Shown: positions 9,087 through 18,373, numbered from the stretch's first letter. The stretch is DNA of 64,000 bases from Lachnospiraceae bacterium (GCA_017440375.1 JAFSHK010000035.1:1-64000); one strand, 5' to 3'. The notes: generated from the letters alone by a model not told the origin. Program-made: numbers and translations.

Positions 9087-9110
9087 TTTATGAGTTTCGC
9101 AAATCTCTAT
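9087..9110. repeat. Solo terminal end of the ~210 bp repeat element
   Basis: The 16-base string TTTATGAGTTTCGCAA at 9087-9102 is an exact complement of the left terminal repeat of copy 1, and the following bases to CTAT at 9107-9110 resemble its right end with small changes. No internal part of the element is present here. The string overlaps the stop codon of the GT2 gene at 9088, so that protein ends Leu-Arg-Asn-Ser, encoded by the element end. I read it as the remnant of a deleted copy; a chance match of this length is unlikely but possible. Confidence 0.55.
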
Positions 9111-10170
9111 TCTTCCTCATTTTCAGCGGAAGTATCACTGCCTCATTTAACACCATTACACCCCAATATAACTTTGGTGATTTCAAAAACAAATCCATCT
9201 TTTTCTTCTCATTCGGATTTGCTATGTTACACTGATATACTCTATCATAATTTCCCTTGTTTTCGTAAATGATTTCTGCAATCTCCCGCAGATATTTCTT
9301 CTTATCCTGAAGCTTGCTCTTCTTTAACTGATTATAGAACAAAAGCAATCTTTTATAGAAAAAATAATCATGAACATCAGCCAAATCCTGTCTGCCAAGT
9401 ACCTGCAAAAATCTGGTTTTCTCCCGGTACGCCGGTATCTGGTCGGTAAAAGTACGGGGATTTATCTGTGTATTCATGATACTTCCTTCTCTGTCTATTA
9501 TATAGTTATAACAGGCAGTGTCAAGGTAAACGCATCTGTTCGCATTGCTCAGAGCAGCGGTTGCAAACATGATATCTTCATACCACTTACCTGCTGGAAA
9601 ACTAACATTTTGAAGTACTTCTTTGCAATACAATTTGTTCCATGCCGCATTCTGAATATCGTATTCTTTGCGCTCTTCTACATAATATTGCAAAGCTTCC
9701 TGCCCTTCAAACACAATTGCCCTATCAACAGACTTGTCTTCTGTATATTCCTTGTGTACCTGACGATAACGGCAGATAGCAATGTCCGCCTGCTGCTCCA
9801 AAAGAGCACCCAGCATTTTCTCATACATATCTGAATCAATCCAGTCATCGCCATCCACAAAGCCGATATAACTGCCCTTTGCAATCGCAATACCGGCATT
9901 TCTGGCATCTGCCGGGCCACCATTTTCCTTATGAATAACCATGACACGATTGTCATTTTCTGCTAATTTATCACAAATCACCCCGCTTGCATCGGTAGAA
10001 CCATCGTCCACAAGAATGACTTCCAGATTCTGATAGGTCTGCTGCAAAATCGAGGTAACACCACGTTCCACATAGTCTTCTATATTATAAACTGCAACAA
10101 TAACAGAAATTAACGCATTTTGCTTCTCTACCGGAATCTGCGCCGGCCTGTACTTCTCTATAATTCTCAT
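9088..10170 (-). CDS. GT2 family glycosyltransferase (GT-A fold)
   Basis: The 360-residue protein opens with a GT2 domain at about residues 20-120. SVIVAVYN is the first strand, VDDGSTD the uridine-binding loop and DGDDWID the DxD metal site. The C-terminal third is Lys-rich and ends in a hydrophobic helix that may bind the membrane. It probably adds one sugar to the lipid-linked repeat unit in the cytosol. ATG 10170 follows GGAG by six bases; an upstream TTG reading from 10200 lacks a ribosome site. The last residues, Leu-Arg-Asn-Ser-stop, are encoded by a solo end of the repeat element, suggesting that the natural C-terminus was replaced. Donor specificity cannot be read. Confidence 0.85.
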   Translation of the reverse strand: MRIIEKYRPAQIPVEKQNALISVIVAVYNIEDYVERGVTSILQQTYQNLEVILVDDGSTDASGVICDKLAENDNRVMVIHKENGGPADARNAGIAIAKGSYIGFVDGDDWIDSDMYEKMLGALLEQQADIAICRYRQVHKEYTEDKSVDRAIVFEGQEALQYYVEERKEYDIQNAAWNKLYCKEVLQNVSFPAGKWYEDIMFATAALSNANRCVYLDTACYNYIIDREGSIMNTQINPRTFTDQIPAYREKTRFLQVLGRQDLADVHDYFFYKRLLLFYNQLKKSKLQDKKKYLREIAEIIYENKGNYDRVYQCNIANPNEKKKMDLFLKSPKLYWGVMVLNEAVILPLKMRKNRDLRNS

Positions 10171-10240
10171 ATCTATCTCCAAATTTATTTCTGTATTCAA
10201 CCTTATCTTCGTAATCTCTTAGAACTTCTTCTCACCCTGC

Positions 10241-12178
10241 TTACCCTAACCATTCCTGAAACATCAGTATATACCAAATCTGCACACGCCAGATATCTCT
10301 TTCGATAAAGTCTTCCCAAAGTTTCCATACTACATCAGGATTCAAGAAGCCCTGTGCCATCAATTTCTGTTTCTCAAGCAATCCTTCTGCCCAGACACGA
10401 AGCTCCGGCTGTTTCAGCCACTTATGCAATGGAATGGCAAATCCAGTCTTCGGACGTTCTACCAGTTCTCTCGGTACATATTTATAGAGAACATCCCGTA
10501 GCACCTTCTTCGTCACATCCCCCTGCTTCTTATAAGAAATCGGCAGACTCCATGCAAATTCTATAACATCCTTATCCAACATCGGTACACGTGTTTCCAA
10601 CGAAACTGCCATCGCCGTTCTATCTACCTTCGTCAAAATATCATCAGGATGATACATTAACATATCCATTAACATCAGATTGTGCTGTGGCTCTTGCAAA
10701 AAACCATCTTGATAGGTGTCCATAGACGTCTGACAACAATTCTTCGCACTTCTTACAGATACCCCTTTTATACGTAACTCTTTTACACGTACTGCTTCTT
10801 CACGCAATATATCTTGGGACAAAAGATTGATTCCTTCTCCGATTTCGGAACGACGATACATATCTTCAATCCCGGAAGCACCAAGCAATCTTGCTCTCGT
10901 TGCCATCCCCCCACTCCTACCAAGAGGACTATGTGTAATAATAGCACTCGCAGGTTTACGAACAATCGCCGGAATTTTGGCAGTCTTATTCCAGATACGA
11001 TTCATGGAACGGTAGGTCTGATAACCGCAGAATAATTCGTCACCACCATCCCCACTCAAAGATACCGTCACATGTTCTCTCGTCATTTTACTCACCAGAT
11101 AAGTTGGTATCTGAGAAGAATCTGCAAATGGCTCGCCAAATATTCCTTTCAATTTTGGAATTACCTGTTTGGCATCGTCTTCCGTAATATATAATTCGGT
11201 ATGCTCTGTTCCTAAATGAGCAGCTATTTTCTTCGCAATCTCTGCCTCATTAAATTCCCTCTCCCACATACCGATTGTAAAACTTCTCACTTTTCGGTCA
11301 CTTAATGATTGCATCAAAGAAACAATCGTCGAACTATCTATTCCTGCTGACAGAAAAGCACCAACAGGAACATCTGCTATCATCTGGTCTTTGATAGAGT
11401 TCTTCAAACGCTTCTCTAATTCCAAGGCCGCCTCTTCTTCTGTTCCTTCAAACAAATGTGTCTGTCCGTAATAAGCTGCTTCTGCCATCGACCAATAAGA
11501 CGTTTCTTTTATATCGCATTTATTGAATGGCGATTTAATTTCCAATATTTTTCCAGGCTCTAATTTCCAAATATCATCATAAATAGAATATGGTGCCGGA
11601 ATATATCCATGACGGAAGTAAATCTCCAAAACGCTTGTATTTACGGGATTTGCAAATCCATCCAACGCTTTAATCGAATTCAAATCCGAAGCAAAAACAA
11701 GTGTTTTTTTATTCATAAAACCATAATATAAAGGTTTCTCTCCAACCCTATCTCTGGATAAATATAACACCCGCTCTTTTTTGTCATATAAGGCTAGCGC
11801 AAACATCCCCTTGCTCATTTTCAAAGTTGCTTCCAGACCATATGCAGAAACTGCTTCCAAAAGCACCTCCGTATCAGAGGTTCCTCTAAAAGCAGTTACC
11901 TTTTCTTCTTTTATCAGCTTGTCTTTTATTTCTTTGTAATTATATACTTCTCCATTGTAAGCAATCACATAACGACCGTTATGTGATTCCATCGGCTGTG
12001 CCCCGCCAGGTGTCAAATCAACAATTGATAATCTTCTATGTCCTAATACTACACTTTTATCTGCTGATGCCCATACACCGAAAGCATCCGGTCCTCTATG
12101 GTACATTTTTTCATTCATTTGATTGATGTTACTTTGCCAATTAAATTCTGCATTACAAAATCCAGCAATCCCGCACAT
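10241..12178 (-). CDS. AsnB-like glutamine-dependent amidotransferase (copy A)
   Basis: The protein has 645 residues. The start at ATG 12178 gives MCGIAGF, placing the catalytic Cys at position 2 of the class II glutaminase domain; GGAGG lies five bases upstream. The C-terminal synthetase domain has the PP-loop SAGIDSS near residue 276 and LSGDGGDELFCGY further on. AsnB itself makes asparagine, but homologues in O-antigen loci (for example WbpS of Pseudomonas) are thought to amidate uronic acid carboxyl groups. Together with the UDP-HexNAc dehydrogenase at 34187 this suggests amidated hexuronic acid. A second AsnB-like gene lies at 14622, and their low overall identity argues against recent duplication. 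True asparagine synthetase remains possible. Confidence 0.88.
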   Translation of the reverse strand: MCGIAGFCNAEFNWQSNINQMNEKMYHRGPDAFGVWASADKSVVLGHRRLSIVDLTPGGAQPMESHNGRYVIAYNGEVYNYKEIKDKLIKEEKVTAFRGTSDTEVLLEAVSAYGLEATLKMSKGMFALALYDKKERVLYLSRDRVGEKPLYYGFMNKKTLVFASDLNSIKALDGFANPVNTSVLEIYFRHGYIPAPYSIYDDIWKLEPGKILEIKSPFNKCDIKETSYWSMAEAAYYGQTHLFEGTEEEAALELEKRLKNSIKDQMIADVPVGAFLSAGIDSSTIVSLMQSLSDRKVRSFTIGMWEREFNEAEIAKKIAAHLGTEHTELYITEDDAKQVIPKLKGIFGEPFADSSQIPTYLVSKMTREHVTVSLSGDGGDELFCGYQTYRSMNRIWNKTAKIPAIVRKPASAIITHSPLGRSGGMATRARLLGASGIEDMYRRSEIGEGINLLSQDILREEAVRVKELRIKGVSVRSAKNCCQTSMDTYQDGFLQEPQHNLMLMDMLMYHPDDILTKVDRTAMAVSLETRVPMLDKDVIEFAWSLPISYKKQGDVTKKVLRDVLYKYVPRELVERPKTGFAIPLHKWLKQPELRVWAEGLLEKQKLMAQGFLNPDVVWKLWEDFIERDIWRVQIWYILMFQEWLG

Positions 12179-12244
12179 AATATCCTCCCTGCCCAATCTC
12201 CGGCAGCATTCGGTCTTTTCAATTCTGCTATAATTTCAACTTTT

Positions 12245-13378
12245 CTACTCCTCGCGTTCCGCGTAGTCTTCCTTTGCAATACGCTCCGCGATTATAGCTC
12301 TGGCAGTTTCTAATTCACTCTGCCACAAGGTATATGCCTCATCCCAAGATTCATATTCTGCATTCCCTCGTTTATCCGTAAACGAATAGTTTGTCAACAA
12401 ATAATTTTTCAGAAATTCCGTACATTTCTCTGCACCCACTGCATTCGTATGACTACCGTAATCTGCAAAGTCTTCTTCAAAAATGATGCCAATTTCTTCA
12501 TAATAATTATTCATATTTAAGAAGTTAAAACCGTACGACTCTACAATTCCTTCCATATAATTGAACATCTGCTGTTCTTCTAAGGATTCTCCATACGGAG
12601 ATACAATGAAAAGTGCATTCTCTCCATTCTCCTGCAGATAATTCAACAAATCAACCAGATATTCTTCCTGTTCCTCTGGTATCGGCACTTCACCTTCTGC
12701 TCCGCCACAATCCGGTGCAGGCTGCGGTCCAACTTCATCTTTAATATAGAAACCCTTCAACGGATTTGCCTTATGATAACGGTAATTTGCCCATTCCGAC
12801 GGAAATGCAAACATTTTCCAGTTCGTATGATATTTGAACAAATCAATATAATATGTGAGTTTATCTCTGTCCGCATTATCTGTTGCAGCTACTTCATCTT
12901 CTACTGTCTCGCTGTTGCCGTTTTCTTCTGTTTCATCCGGCACCATTGCCCGAATCGTCTTCACGCGATTCCAAGAGTATTTCATGTTATCCGTCACACC
13001 ACGAGTATATGCCATATTCTCACAAAGATCTACATCCTGCATCGTAAACATACGCATTTCAAAAATATAAAGTTCCGGCGACTGGCTTTTCTCTGCTTCT
13101 TCCACTAAATACTTCATTGCCACCGGTCTCTGCATATTGGAAGAAAGAGGATATGCTGCAATTCCCGTTTCTCCCCACAGCTTAGGTGCTGAATAATATG
13201 GAAAAACCGGACTGGAGCCTATCATCACAATATCCAGTGTGTTATCTTTCTCTGCATAGAAACCGGAAAATCTGTCCTTTACATCCCCGTTTGTCCGTAC
13301 AATATAAGAAACCGGAACAACCATGCATAAAAATAATCCTATAAATATAATACTTTTTAGTAATTGCTTTCGATTCAT
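12245..13378 (-). CDS. Membrane-anchored SGNH/AlgJ-DltD-like protein
   Basis: The 377-residue protein has one N-terminal membrane helix (about residues 9-27) and an extracytoplasmic domain. IVMIGSSPVFPY near residue 50 is an SGNH block I (Gly-Ser-Ser), and DYGSHTNAVG near residue 325 supplies the Asp-x-x-His pair. An acidic, low-complexity insert rich in Glu, Asn and Asp occupies about residues 140-165. Such proteins act outside the membrane, usually completing acyl transfer begun by an MBOAT or acyltransferase-3 protein. Here the neighbours are an AsnB-like gene and a GT4, with no MBOAT adjacent, so its partner could be the MBOAT at 24154 or the acyltransferase-3 at 52448. The ribosome site is weak. 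Confidence 0.7.
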   Translation of the reverse strand: MNRKQLLKSIIFIGLFLCMVVPVSYIVRTNGDVKDRFSGFYAEKDNTLDIVMIGSSPVFPYYSAPKLWGETGIAAYPLSSNMQRPVAMKYLVEEAEKSQSPELYIFEMRMFTMQDVDLCENMAYTRGVTDNMKYSWNRVKTIRAMVPDETEENGNSETVEDEVAATDNADRDKLTYYIDLFKYHTNWKMFAFPSEWANYRYHKANPLKGFYIKDEVGPQPAPDCGGAEGEVPIPEEQEEYLVDLLNYLQENGENALFIVSPYGESLEEQQMFNYMEGIVESYGFNFLNMNNYYEEIGIIFEEDFADYGSHTNAVGAEKCTEFLKNYLLTNYSFTDKRGNAEYESWDEAYTLWQSELETARAIIAERIAKEDYAEREE

Positions 13379-13460
13379 CTAAGTAACCATATCTTTCTTC
13401 TATCTGCTCAGACAGTTTCTGCCATCAGGCTCACTTTCTCTTGCTTCACTCTATATCAAC

Positions 13461-14603
13461 TCATGAACAAATAATACTCTCAAAATATTCCTTCCACTGC
13501 GCATTCACCCTCTTCGGCGCAAGTCTTTCCTGTAATTTACTTGCATTTTTACCAAGTCTATCTGCCAGAACACAGTCTGATAATAAAATATCCATCGCTT
13601 CTTCCAACGCTCTCTGATCTCCAGTCGGAATCATCCAGCCATTTTCTTTATGCTGTATCAATTCTACTGTTCCACCGCTTGGCACATCCGTTGCAATAAC
13701 CGGAAGTCCAAGTGCCATTGCTTCAATTAACGCATTCGATACTCCTTCCGAATAAGAAGTTAACAAAAATAAAGAAGCTCGCTCTATCTGATTCGCTACA
13801 TCAGGAATGACACCCGGCATAGAAACACTCTCTGCCAGTCCTAATTCTTCTATTAACTGTTGCAAATAATCCCGAAGTTCTCCATCCCCATAAATAGTAA
13901 ATGTATACTCCGGATACTTGTCTGCTATTGTTGCAAATGCTCGAAGCATCATTTCATGATTCTTATTCGCATCCATTCGCCCTACAGTAACAATTTTTCT
14001 CTCTCGTTCTCCTTCATATCGAGGTCTGATAAACAGCGGATTTAAAGAGTTTGGTAAAATAACGGCTGTTTTTTGAACTTTTTTACAGAAAAAATATCGT
14101 GAACGTTCCGTCTGTAAAATAACACCTGATGCGAATGGGAATAATAAATTCGCCAAACCTTTCATGAGTCTCCCCGGATATTCTTCTTTGGCTTCTCCCA
14201 CAACTGAAACTATCGATTTTGTTTTGGTAAACATTGTCGTTACAATAGTCATAAAGTTATTTTTTCCCACACAGGATAATACCGCATCCGGCTTTTCTGT
14301 CTTCCAAATATTCCGAAGCTTCTTGACTCTGCGGTAAAAATTCGTAATACGGTTATTTGATGTTTCCTCCGGCGTAATGTCAGATATCACTCTTTTGATT
14401 CCATCTGCCAGAACATACTCATCTTCCTTCTGATATTGGGTTACCATGATAACCTCATATCCTTCCTGTAAAAAAAATTCTGCCAGATTTACAAATACGC
14501 GTTCTGCGCCGCCTTTATTTAATGATCCAATATAAAATGCAAGTTTTCTTGCATTTTTCTTATTATTTTTACTTTTGACGCCATTTTCTTGCATTTTTAC
14601 CAC
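13461..14603 (-). CDS. GT4 family glycosyltransferase (GT-B fold)
   Basis: The 380-residue protein has the GT-B arrangement. GSLNKGGAERVFVNLA near residue 30 is the N-terminal glycine loop, TVGRMDANKNHEMML near residue 205 opens the second domain, and the donor-binding EX7E-type region is SYSEGVSNALIEAMALGLP near residue 285. GT4 enzymes of this kind retain anomeric configuration and use UDP- or GDP-sugars on lipid-linked acceptors. The reading begins with GTG at 14603; an ATG three codons later (14594) is equally possible, as both have only weak upstream purine runs. It lies between the SGNH protein and the second AsnB-like gene. Sugar specificity cannot be read. Confidence 0.87.
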   Translation of the reverse strand: MVKMQENGVKSKNNKKNARKLAFYIGSLNKGGAERVFVNLAEFFLQEGYEVIMVTQYQKEDEYVLADGIKRVISDITPEETSNNRITNFYRRVKKLRNIWKTEKPDAVLSCVGKNNFMTIVTTMFTKTKSIVSVVGEAKEEYPGRLMKGLANLLFPFASGVILQTERSRYFFCKKVQKTAVILPNSLNPLFIRPRYEGERERKIVTVGRMDANKNHEMMLRAFATIADKYPEYTFTIYGDGELRDYLQQLIEELGLAESVSMPGVIPDVANQIERASLFLLTSYSEGVSNALIEAMALGLPVIATDVPSGGTVELIQHKENGWMIPTGDQRALEEAMDILLSDCVLADRLGKNASKLQERLAPKRVNAQWKEYFESIICS

Positions 14604-14621
14604 TTTTTATTAAACCTTGTT

Positions 14622-16511
14622 TTAATTATCAAAATAATATTGATACCATTGCTGGAATACAAAGAAGGACCATGACAGTTTTGAGTAGTTTGCTCCCGTT
14701 GCCGGACCTGCATCACCTGTCTTAATATAGTTCTGAATCATATCCGAAGTATACTTCGCATCAAATACATCCTGCTTCTTCAAGTAATCATAACTACTGT
14801 AATCTAATAACTGTTCTTTCAACGGTCCACGCAGCCACTTATCAAGCGGCACACCGAATCCAACTTTGGGTCTTTCCAACAACTCTTTCGGAATATAATC
14901 ATACGCTATATCCTTCAGAATGTGTTTCTTGTCACCTTTCGCATATTTATAGTCATGCGGTATACGATAAGAATACTCCATAACATCCGCATCTAAAATC
15001 GGACATCTGGATTCTAAAGAATATTTCATGGAAGCCCTGTCTACCTTACAAAGAATATCACCCGGTAAATAAGTATCCATATCTACTAACATTCTGCGAA
15101 TCTGCCAGTTTTTCACGCCATATGTGCTCTCTATCAGATAATGAATTGGAAGTGGATTGTCACACTCCTTCACCATTGCTTTCGCTTTCATAATATAATT
15201 ACCCGCGCCAAACTGTGTCTGGCTCTCTTTTTCACGATTTCCGGCAATGACTCGCACCTTAAACGGTAATCTTTCTTCCAATTTCACCTGTTTCATGCCC
15301 GGTAAATTGCAAATCCCATGCACCATAGCGCCAAGCTTGTCCAATTGCTGCGCCTGTTTTACATTTTCATATATATTATACCCACAGAAAAACTCATCAC
15401 CGCCATCGCCTGACAGAGCAACTGTTACATGCTCTTTGGCAAGCTGTGATACTAACATGGTAGCAATCTGCGAGCTATCGGCAAAAGGTTCGTCATAATA
15501 TTTCGGAATACTGTCTACCAAGTCAAACATTGCCTGCTCATCAATATACATTTCTGTATGATTGGTACCCAAATAATCAGCTACCGCTTTTGCGTAGCAT
15601 GCTTCATTATATTTTTCCTCATGAAAACCGATAGAAAAAGTTTTTACCGGTGTATCCGAATGCTCCTGCGCAATCGCCGTAACCAAAGATGAATCATAAC
15701 CACCGCTTAAAAAAGAACCTAACGGTACGTCCGCAATCATTCTGGATGCTACGGATTTCTTCAAAAGCTCTTTCAGATTTTCCTTTGCTTCTGCATAGCT
15801 TTTTACAGGATTTTCACTCTGCTTCTTATATACTTCTTTGATATCCCAGTATTTCCAAGCTTTAATTTCTCCGAATTTGAATCGTACAATACCACCCGGC
15901 TCTACCTTATATACATTCCGGAAAATACTGTCCGGCGCATTAATATACTGCTGGAACAAATAACGCGATAATACTTCCTGTCGAATGTCCTTCGGAAATT
16001 CCGGACAAGTCATAATCGGCTTCAGTTCCGATGCGAATACAATTCCATCCACATCCTGCCAATAATACAGCGGTTTTTTACCGATTCTATCGCGAATCAA
16101 ATATACTTCCTGCGTATCTCTGTCGTACAAAGCAATCGCAAACATACCGTTAAAACGTTTGACACAATCAATACCCCACTTCAAATAAGCCGCAATAATC
16201 ACTTCTGTATCACAATTCGATTGGAATGGATAATCTGTTAATTCCTCTTTTAGTTCTTGAAAATTATATATTTCACCGTTATAAACAACGGAAATTCTTT
16301 TATTCTCGGAGTGCATCGGTTGATGCCCCAGATAGGATAAATCCAAAATAGATAATCTTCGCTGTGCGAAACCAACCTGATATCCCTGCGGCATCACATA
16401 AATTTCTTCCCCACTGTCATCGGGACCACGGTGATACATGGTATCATTCATCTCTTTTAACTGCTCTAACGTAATATTCTTTTTACTCACATATCCGCAG
16501 ATACCGCACAT
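14622..16511 (-). CDS. AsnB-like glutamine-dependent amidotransferase (copy B)
   Basis: This 629-residue protein begins MCGICGYV with the nucleophilic Cys2 of a class II glutaminase domain. It has the PP-loop LSGGYDSS near residue 268 and VALSGDGGDEFFCGY later, so both half-sites look intact. GAGGAATAAGTT precedes the ATG. It is followed at once by a GT4 and preceded by the polysaccharide-deacetylase-like gene at 16525, an arrangement known from WbmS/WbmI-type O-antigen clusters where an AsnB homologue is proposed to amidate uronamide sugars. The active-site sequences differ from copy A, so the two may act on different carboxylated sugars. Housekeeping asparagine synthesis is the main alternative. 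Confidence 0.88.
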   Translation of the reverse strand: MCGICGYVSKKNITLEQLKEMNDTMYHRGPDDSGEEIYVMPQGYQVGFAQRRLSILDLSYLGHQPMHSENKRISVVYNGEIYNFQELKEELTDYPFQSNCDTEVIIAAYLKWGIDCVKRFNGMFAIALYDRDTQEVYLIRDRIGKKPLYYWQDVDGIVFASELKPIMTCPEFPKDIRQEVLSRYLFQQYINAPDSIFRNVYKVEPGGIVRFKFGEIKAWKYWDIKEVYKKQSENPVKSYAEAKENLKELLKKSVASRMIADVPLGSFLSGGYDSSLVTAIAQEHSDTPVKTFSIGFHEEKYNEACYAKAVADYLGTNHTEMYIDEQAMFDLVDSIPKYYDEPFADSSQIATMLVSQLAKEHVTVALSGDGGDEFFCGYNIYENVKQAQQLDKLGAMVHGICNLPGMKQVKLEERLPFKVRVIAGNREKESQTQFGAGNYIMKAKAMVKECDNPLPIHYLIESTYGVKNWQIRRMLVDMDTYLPGDILCKVDRASMKYSLESRCPILDADVMEYSYRIPHDYKYAKGDKKHILKDIAYDYIPKELLERPKVGFGVPLDKWLRGPLKEQLLDYSSYDYLKKQDVFDAKYTSDMIQNYIKTGDAGPATGANYSKLSWSFFVFQQWYQYYFDN

Positions 16512-16524
16512 AACTTATTCCTCA

Positions 16525-17283
16525 TCATCTCTGATATTTTTCAATAAAATAATCTCTATACTCACCAAAATCCTTGCATTCCTGATCAATGGAATTAATG
16601 AGTTCCACATACTTCTCCTGTACTAACGAACGATAATTATTAAAGTTATTATATCCTTCTTTACACCATGCAAAAGGATGTGTTAAAATCTGTACTTTAT
16701 CATATCCTGTAATATTTTCTTCATCCGGATATCCGTAACGCCAAATATGATTAGCATCGGACAAGTATTTTACCTGTACCGGAGTTTCCGTTGTAACCTT
16801 CTCCGCAAAAGTAAAGAAATCATCCTGATAAGCATTTATAATACCATCTAATTTAATATTTTCACGCAACACATCCTTAGACGGTCTGTGAATGGAAAAT
16901 TCCGTAATCTGGAAGCCAAACATTTCACTTAAAATATCAATTTCCTTTTTAATTCTCTTACGAATCTCATTCATATCAGTCATACCGTTTAAAGCAAAAT
17001 GAAGTCCGATATGTTGCCCTCTTTCATGCATATCTTTAATCATATCCAGATTTTTTCTGGACAAAATATTATAGGAATTATTCGTCCACTGGAAAAAGAA
17101 TGTAGAAATGAAATCCATACTTGATTCGACTCTGGCAAGTTCATAAGCACGCTCCACACTGTATTCTACATCGTGACGCATGATAACAAACTTGTCCTTT
17201 CCCAAAGCATCCGCATAATTCGCATGTCTGCCGGTAGACTGTATAATTCTGATAATCTCTTTATAATCTTCAAATGAAAACAT
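16525..17283 (-). CDS. Polysaccharide-deacetylase-like (WbmS-type) protein
   Basis: A soluble protein of 252 residues. VIMRHDVEYSVERA at about residues 33-46 resembles the first motif of NodB-type carbohydrate deacetylases, in which Asp and a nearby His pair bind metal. GLHFALNG near residue 95 and FSIHRPSK near residue 130 supply further His residues, and LTHPFAWC lies toward the C-terminus. Proteins of this shape sit beside AsnB-like genes in several O-antigen loci, but their reaction is not established; amide or acetyl hydrolysis on a sugar is plausible. AAAAGGAGAAACCA gives a strong ribosome site. A good promoter lies just upstream (17339-17367), so this gene and those after it can be transcribed independently of the Rpn gene. 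Confidence 0.7.
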   Translation of the reverse strand: MFSFEDYKEIIRIIQSTGRHANYADALGKDKFVIMRHDVEYSVERAYELARVESSMDFISTFFFQWTNNSYNILSRKNLDMIKDMHERGQHIGLHFALNGMTDMNEIRKRIKKEIDILSEMFGFQITEFSIHRPSKDVLRENIKLDGIINAYQDDFFTFAEKVTTETPVQVKYLSDANHIWRYGYPDEENITGYDKVQILTHPFAWCKEGYNNFNNYRSLVQEKYVELINSIDQECKDFGEYRDYFIEKYQR

Positions 17284-17322
17284 TGGTTTCTCCTTTTATC
17301 TGATTCGCACAATTTCTCTATG

Positions 17323-17345
17323 ATATAATATCTTCTATATTATAT
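17323..17345. promoter_or_regulatory. Perfect 9-bp inverted repeat over a -10 box
   Basis: ATATAATAT (17323-17331) and its exact complement (17337-17345) flank a five-base spacer. The right arm contains the -10 hexamer of the promoter at 17339-17367. It could be an operator or simply AT-rich symmetry; no U-tract supports a terminator. Confidence 0.35.
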
Positions 17346-17367
17346 ACGTTATGTGCCAAACTAGCAA
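17339..17367 (-). promoter_or_regulatory. Sigma-A-type promoter for the 16525 gene and downstream unit
   Basis: On the minus strand, TTGCTA and a perfect TATAAT are separated by 17 bases, with the -35 box starting four bases after the Rpn stop codon. Transcription would begin near 17332 and read the deacetylase-like, AsnB-like and following genes. Confidence 0.6.
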
Positions 17368-17371
17368 GGGA

Positions 17372-18373
17372 TTACGCCTTTGCAGTCTGGAACACTTTCA
17401 TTTTTTCCTCTATTAAATCTAATATTTCCTTTATATCCTTTGTCCTGGCATACTCCAGAATTTCTTCCATCGCTTTACACATCTCTTGCCTTACCTCCTC
17501 TCTTGCATCTTCTAGCATCTCTTCCATTGCTCTACACATCTCTTGCCTTACCTCCTCTCTTGCATCTTCTAGCATCTCTTCCATTGCTCTACACATACTA
17601 TAATTCCCTCCTGTCTCGACAGATTCTTTTCTGAATCCGCTAAAATCAAAGTTACTCAGCTTTTCAATAACCTCAAAAGTTTCGCTTGTTAATGACTCAT
17701 ATTCTGCTCGGTGGTTTGCAAGATACTCCTGCAATTCTTTCTTATTTGTATCTCTCTTTATAAAATTGAATACCTGCTTCAAATCAGTACGAAAAACATC
17801 CGGATTTTCCATGTGCCTTACATCAATCAAATTGATATGATAGTTATTTATGAACTTTCCCAAATGTTTCTGTATCTCCGGCGGATAGCTTTGCATATCC
17901 ATTAGTTCATACAAATCGGTAGCTCCTCTCCATTTTTCCTCGCCAAAATACAGCACTATGGTAATAACCGGTATAATTCTGTCTTTTTTCGAGAAACCTG
18001 ACAAATACTCCTTTCCCAGCAAATCGCGTTTCTGCTCATGCTGTTTCCTAATGTTGTCATACTGTTTCTGATAATCCGCCGCTTCACTGACAAAGTTTCG
18101 AATCGGCATTGCATAATGAATATCATTCTGATTCTCAAGACTTACAACAATAAATTGTGTACCTAATGTTACTCTTTTTATAACGTCACTGGTACGTTGC
18201 ATTTCCCTTTTCCCCCGATGACTTTTCACATTTGCAGTCCTGACACTATCCTGTACTTCTAACTGCGCCGGTAAAATTACCTGTCTTCCCTGAAAAACGG
18301 ATGCATTTACTAAATCTGCAAAGCGGTCATTATCTGCTAAATATGACTTTAATATAATATCTCTACTTCCCAT
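17372..18373 (-). CDS. Rpn/PD-(D/E)XK family nuclease (recombination-promoting nuclease / putative transposase)
   Basis: The 333-residue protein has the Rpn layout: an N-terminal ILKSYLADNDRFADLVN block, then FIVVSLENQNDIHYAMPIR near residue 95, the Glu-x-Gln core of the PD-(D/E)XK fold, and PVITIVLYFG near residue 155. Rpn proteins are DNA endonucleases linked to RecA-independent recombination and proposed phage defence. The C-terminus (about residues 259-303) has a 19-residue repeat starting MCRAMEEMLEDAREE present about 2.3 times, matching a 57-bp DNA repeat. It has its own promoter and is isolated by flanking promoter and terminator signals, so it looks like an insertion into the glycan locus rather than a pathway gene. 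Confidence 0.85.
   Translation of the reverse strand: MGSRDIILKSYLADNDRFADLVNASVFQGRQVILPAQLEVQDSVRTANVKSHRGKREMQRTSDVIKRVTLGTQFIVVSLENQNDIHYAMPIRNFVSEAADYQKQYDNIRKQHEQKRDLLGKEYLSGFSKKDRIIPVITIVLYFGEEKWRGATDLYELMDMQSYPPEIQKHLGKFINNYHINLIDVRHMENPDVFRTDLKQVFNFIKRDTNKKELQEYLANHRAEYESLTSETFEVIEKLSNFDFSGFRKESVETGGNYSMCRAMEEMLEDAREEVRQEMCRAMEEMLEDAREEVRQEMCKAMEEILEYARTKDIKEILDLIEEKMKVFQTAKA
17464..17597. repeat. 57-bp tandem repeat inside the Rpn gene
   Basis: Two full units (17464-17520 and 17521-17577) differ at only two bases, and a partial third unit of about 20 bases follows. The unit length is a multiple of three (19 codons), so changes in copy number keep the reading frame. The encoded segment is charged and predicted helical. 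Confidence 0.92.

Noticed and set aside
17681..17704. AGTTTCGC followed by TTGTTAAT inside the Rpn gene, resembling parts of the repeat element
   Set aside because: Only two unconnected 8-base matches in the wrong spacing, inside a conserved coding region; best explained by chance.
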